Source: CAYYJS01 sp964472315
GTDB lineage: Bacteria > Verrucomicrobiota > Kiritimatiellia > UBA8416
Length of the DNA stretch: 36,066 nt
NCBI GenBank assembly: GCA_964472315.1
Contig: CAYYJS010000034.1
Location: 1 to 36,066, forward strand
Direction: 5' to 3'
The notes under the pieces are model-generated. The model worked only from the letters and a program-made list of their open reading frames with translations, had not been told where the DNA came from and searched no databases. A program made the position numbers and the translations under genes. Shown here in pieces: positions 33,067-36,066 of the stretch (the first letter of the stretch is position 1; every line of letters begins with the position of its first letter).

Positions 33067-34293
33067 TCAGCGGATGTAGATTTCGATCCGCCGGTTGACC
33101 GGGTTGCCGGTTTGCGGATCGTTCTTCGCCCGCGGGCGGTCATACCCGTAACCAACGGAATCGAGTCGCTTGCCGTCGATCTTCCACGTTTTGCCCAGAT
33201 AGTCCGCCACCGCCTCGGCACGCCGGCGCGTGAGGCGCCGCAGGCTCCACCGCGACTCGCCCTCGCGCCAGTCCACATGACCCTCGATCCGCGCCGCCTT
33301 GTCCGGCGACTTGAGCAGCGTCGCGGCGATCGCGTCCAGATCGGAGAAGTACTCCGGCAGAATCTCCCAGCCGTCTTCGGCGAATTTCATGTTGAGCTCG
33401 AAGAGCATGGCGTCATCCGCCGCGGCCAGCGGTTGCGTGCCGTCCTCGATGACTTCGTGCCCGTCCGCCACCTTGCCCCCATCCGTGTCGCGCACGAGCG
33501 GGTTCGTCTTGTACAGGGCAACCTCGTTGCCGTCCGTCAACCCGTCATAGTCGGTATCGCGGTTGAGCGGGTCGGTCTTGTGCGTGCGCACTTCGGCGCC
33601 GTCCAGAAGCCCGTCACCGTCCGTATCGCGATCGAACGGATTGGTGCCGCTCGCCGCCTCCTCGATGTCGGTCAACCCATCGCTGTCCGAATCCAAGGGC
33701 CCCGCCGCGACCACCGATACCGTCTTTCCAAACGCCCACACCACGCCGCCGTCGACCAGCGCGTTGGCCTCGGTATCGCCCCCCGCGCAAAGGACGCGCA
33801 CATCCGCGCGCAGCGCCAACCGATCCGACAGGTGATACAACGCCCCGCCGCCCAACCGCAGGGTCGGATCGATCTCCGCGTCGAAGTCGTCCTCGTACCG
33901 CATGAAGCCGACACCCACGCTCAAGTAGGGGTCCAGCCGCTCCCATCGCGTGAAATGGTAGAGCCCGTCAATGGCCAGACCGACCGCGCTGGTCTCGTCC
34001 ACCTCCGGCCCGGCTTCCTCCCGGAGCCGCGAAACCCGCGTTCCATAACTGTGGGCGAACCGCTCATCCAGCCGCGGAACCAGCATCAGGACGCCTTCCA
34101 GCGACCAGCGCTCGGTATAGTCGAACCCGAGGCGCAGCGATACCGTTAGGCTGTCCTCCACCGGTTCGTCCCCCTCGAACTTCAACCCGCCGACCGCCAC
34201 GCCGACGTTCACGAGGTTCTCGACCCCTTCCTCGGCGGCCATCGCCGCGCAGGAAAACAGGACCGCCAGACTCATGCCTACCACCGGTTTCAT
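33067..34293 (-). CDS. OmpA-family outer membrane protein with thrombospondin type 3 repeats
   Basis: This is a 408-residue protein. It starts with a signal peptide (MKPVVGMSLAVLFSCAAMA, cut before AEEG). About 200 residues of beta-barrel follow (LRLGFDYTERWSLEGVLML, DPYLSVGVGFMRYED). Then come calcium-binding thrombospondin type 3 repeats of the DxDxDGxxD form (DSDSDGLTD, DTDGDGLLD, DTDYDGLTD), and a C-terminal OmpA peptidoglycan-binding domain (GHVDWREGE, RAEAVADYLG, NPVNRRIEIYI). It should link the outer membrane to peptidoglycan. ATG at 34293 begins a proper signal peptide; the in-frame extension to 34431 does not, and AAAGGAG lies 10 bases before 34293. It is divergent from the phosphatase gene with 207 bases between. 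Confidence 0.93.
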   Translation of the reverse strand: MKPVVGMSLAVLFSCAAMAAEEGVENLVNVGVAVGGLKFEGDEPVEDSLTVSLRLGFDYTERWSLEGVLMLVPRLDERFAHSYGTRVSRLREEAGPEVDETSAVGLAIDGLYHFTRWERLDPYLSVGVGFMRYEDDFDAEIDPTLRLGGGALYHLSDRLALRADVRVLCAGGDTEANALVDGGVVWAFGKTVSVVAAGPLDSDSDGLTDIEEAASGTNPFDRDTDGDGLLDGAEVRTHKTDPLNRDTDYDGLTDGNEVALYKTNPLVRDTDGGKVADGHEVIEDGTQPLAAADDAMLFELNMKFAEDGWEILPEYFSDLDAIAATLLKSPDKAARIEGHVDWREGESRWSLRRLTRRRAEAVADYLGKTWKIDGKRLDSVGYGYDRPRAKNDPQTGNPVNRRIEIYIR

Positions 34294-34451
34294 CACGCTT
34301 CCGCTCCTTTCGACCGTCCCTGTCGAGACCACCATCGCCGTTGCGGCCGGGTCTCCGCCGAACACGCGACAAACACTAGCAGACCGGGGCGCGAAGACAA
34401 CCGCAACTTTGCCGTTCCTTACCGACGCCACAATGGCGTATGCTTGCCTGC

Positions 34452-34467
34452 GTATCGTCGTATCGTG
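34452..34467. repeat. Tandem 8-base repeat upstream of the phosphatase gene
   Basis: GTATCGTC (34452-34459) and GTATCGTG (34460-34467) are adjacent near-identical units, 34 bases before the phosphatase start. No clear promoter or Pho box is seen in the 34294-34500 gap. Confidence 0.35.
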
Positions 34468-34500
34468 CGTGCCAGAATCTCAACAGAGGGAAGACTTAAC

Positions 34501-35994
34501 ATGCTCACGCGTTTGTCCATGCCGCGCGCCCTGACGCTCGTCGCGCTGTCGTGTCATCTTGCCGCCCGCCCCGCCGCCGCCGCGGCGAAGTATCAGTTTC
34601 TCTTCATCGGCGACGGCATGGGCCCCGACCAGGTGGCCGTCAGCGACCGGTGCGTCGCCCTCGCCGGCCTGCGCGACAGCCTGCATATGACGCGATTCCC
34701 GGTGCGGGGCACGGCCACCACCGACGAGGCACGCGGGATCACGACCGACTCGGCGGCCGCCGCAACCGCCCTCGCCTGCGGCGTCAAGACCGCAACCGGC
34801 ACGCTCGGGATGAACGCCGATTACACGGTCGCCTATCGCACCGTTCCCGGCATCCTGCGCGAACGTCTGGACTGGAAGATCGGCATCGTCTCGAGCGTGT
34901 CGCTCGACCATGCCACACCGGCCGGCTTCTATGCCACCAGCGGTTCGCGCAGCGGCTACGCGGCGATCGCTCTACAACTCGCCTCCAGCGAGTTCGCGTT
35001 TTTCGGCGGCGGCGGCATCAAGGGATGGAAGGGCGCGGCGGCGCCGCGCGACACGGTCGGCGTGGCCCTGGCCGCCAACGGCTATACCGTGATCGACACC
35101 GCGGCGGGCATCCTGGAACTGCAAGGCAAACCGCGCGACCGCGTCGTCTGCCTGGGCCCGCGCCTGCAACCCGGTCCCTCGCTGCCCTACGCCATCGATC
35201 GCGCCGCGATCGACCCCGGCGGTCTCGATCTGGCCGCTTATGTCCGCGCCGCGATCGCCTGCCTGCGGGAGGCGCCGGGGTTCTTCCTGATGGTGGAAGG
35301 CGGCAAGATCGACTGGGCCTGTCACATGAACGACACCGCCACCACCGTGCGCGAGGTGATCGATTTCGATCAGGCCATCGGCGTCGCGCTGGAATTTCTG
35401 GCCGCCCATCCCGACGACACGCTGATCGTCGTCACGGCCGACCACGAGACCGGCGGCATGCGTTTCGACCCGTCAGCCGACGGCACGCCTGCCGGGCTGG
35501 ACGGGTTGCTGAAGGCGTCGACATCGGTCGAGCGCTTCGAGGCGGATATCTGGCCCGCGTACCGCGCCGCGCATAAGGCCGGCTTCGCCCCCGCGACGGC
35601 GAACATCGCCGACGAGGCCGACGGCGCGTTCAAGAAGCTCATGCTGACCGGCTTCGGCCTCGCTTACGGGACGCTGAACGCGGACGCACAGGCCCTTCTC
35701 GAAGCGGCTTACGACGCGGCCATGGGCGATCGCCTCGCCACCCTGATCAACGACTATGGCGCGAAGGGCGATCTCGCGGCGACCCTCGCTGCCCTCGCCG
35801 CCACGCGGGCCGGCATCGCGTGGGCGGACTCCAACCACAGTTCCACGCCCGTCCCCATCTACGCGACCGGCGCCGACGCCGAGATTTTCGCCGGGGCTTG
35901 CGACAATATCGACCTTCCGCGCAAACTCCTCCGCGCCGCGGGGCTCGCCGACGTCGCGCTCCCCGTTGTCCGGGGCGCGGGGGCCAAACCGTAG
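34501..35994 (+). CDS. Alkaline phosphatase (PhoA-type)
   Basis: This is a 497-residue protein. A signal peptide (MLTRLSMPRALTLVALSCHLAARPAAAA) exports it. The active-site set is complete: metal ligand Asp38 in FIGDGMGPD, nucleophile Ser84 in TTDSAAAATAL, SLDHATPAGFYA, EGGKIDWACHMND, Asp314/His315 in TADHETGG, and His446 in NHSSTPVPIYATG. This is the zinc/magnesium alkaline phosphatase fold that hydrolyses phosphomonoesters in the periplasm. ATG at 34501 has GGGAAG 7 bases upstream; earlier in-frame codons from 34444 precede no signal sequence. It stands alone, with a GC-rich hairpin six bases after its stop. Whether phosphate starvation induces it cannot be read from the upstream region. Confidence 0.93.
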   Translation: MLTRLSMPRALTLVALSCHLAARPAAAAAKYQFLFIGDGMGPDQVAVSDRCVALAGLRDSLHMTRFPVRGTATTDEARGITTDSAAAATALACGVKTATGTLGMNADYTVAYRTVPGILRERLDWKIGIVSSVSLDHATPAGFYATSGSRSGYAAIALQLASSEFAFFGGGGIKGWKGAAAPRDTVGVALAANGYTVIDTAAGILELQGKPRDRVVCLGPRLQPGPSLPYAIDRAAIDPGGLDLAAYVRAAIACLREAPGFFLMVEGGKIDWACHMNDTATTVREVIDFDQAIGVALEFLAAHPDDTLIVVTADHETGGMRFDPSADGTPAGLDGLLKASTSVERFEADIWPAYRAAHKAGFAPATANIADEADGAFKKLMLTGFGLAYGTLNADAQALLEAAYDAAMGDRLATLINDYGAKGDLAATLAALAATRAGIAWADSNHSSTPVPIYATGADAEIFAGACDNIDLPRKLLRAAGLADVALPVVRGAGAKP

Positions 35995-36000
35995 CCGAGC

Positions 36001-36018
36001 CGCCCGCGGGAGCGGGCG
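36001..36018 (+). terminator. GC-rich hairpin after the phosphatase gene
   Basis: CGCCCGC (36001-36007) and GCGGGCG (36012-36018) pair perfectly around a 4-base loop, six bases past the stop codon. Only ATTTG follows rather than a T-run, so it may stabilise the mRNA end rather than terminate. Its right arm is also the start of the repeat copy. Confidence 0.4.
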
Positions 36019-36066
36019 CATTTGCGATTGGGTGCAGTCATGGACATTCGCCGTTGTTCCCCTGGG
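36012..36066 (-). repeat. REPIN-like repeat, partial copy cut by the window edge
   Basis: These 55 bases are identical to the reverse complement of 30902-30956, that is, the outer right arm and part of the inner segment of the full copy. The rest of the element lies beyond the window end. The two copies are in opposite orientation about 5.1 kb apart. Confidence 0.85.

Overview
The window is GC-rich bacterial chromosome, densely coding and with no phage, plasmid or insertion-sequence genes. No 16S rRNA or other decisive marker is present. A fused SecDF, a large set of pseudopilins in which four resemble the major pseudopilin, a very large secreted protein built of jelly-roll-like and Ig-like modules, and GC-rich palindromic intergenic repeats together suggest the PVC group (Kiritimatiellota, Verrucomicrobiota or Lentisphaerota). 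That placement is inference.

Region 1 (1-16.2 kb) concerns the cell surface and secretion. A 2766-residue exported protein (182-8482, +) converges, with 12 bases between them, on a minus-strand run of nine genes. These are gspF (14891-16162), then seven prepilin-like proteins and a GspK-like protein (8495-14800). The eight pseudopilin genes are tightly packed or overlapping and appear translationally coupled. They probably form the pseudopilus of a type II secretion-like machine whose outer membrane secretin, ATPase and prepilin peptidase lie elsewhere.

Region 2 (16.3-20.7 kb) holds a sugar-nucleotide epimerase, a response regulator/histidine kinase pair of the OmpR type, and a cobalamin-binding radical SAM protein with a DUF4070-like C-terminus. 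An 11-bp-period direct repeat lies 9 bases upstream of a -10-like hexamer in front of the radical SAM gene. This is the geometry used by PhoB/OmpR-class activators, and such a regulator is encoded nearby.

Region 3 (20.8-30.8 kb) is housekeeping, all on the minus strand: tgt, yajC, secDF, recJ, a small MazG/DUF550-like protein, rpmB, a zinc-ribbon coiled-coil protein and a SNF2-family ATPase. The order tgt-yajC-secDF is a common bacterial arrangement linking tRNA queuosine modification to the Sec translocon accessory proteins.

Region 4 (30.8-36.1 kb) contains a radical SAM protein of unknown substrate, an alpha/beta-hydrolase lipoprotein, an OmpA-type outer membrane protein with thrombospondin type 3 calcium repeats, and a PhoA-type alkaline phosphatase. 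It is bracketed by two inverted copies of a palindromic, REPIN-like repeat (30803-30957, and 36012 to the window end). They share 55 identical bases.

The points most worth following up are the modular giant protein beside its possible export machine, the unusual pseudopilin set (including a GspJ-like protein with a major-pseudopilin-style calcium tail), the REPIN-like repeats, and the regulatory direct repeat before the DUF4070-like radical SAM gene.
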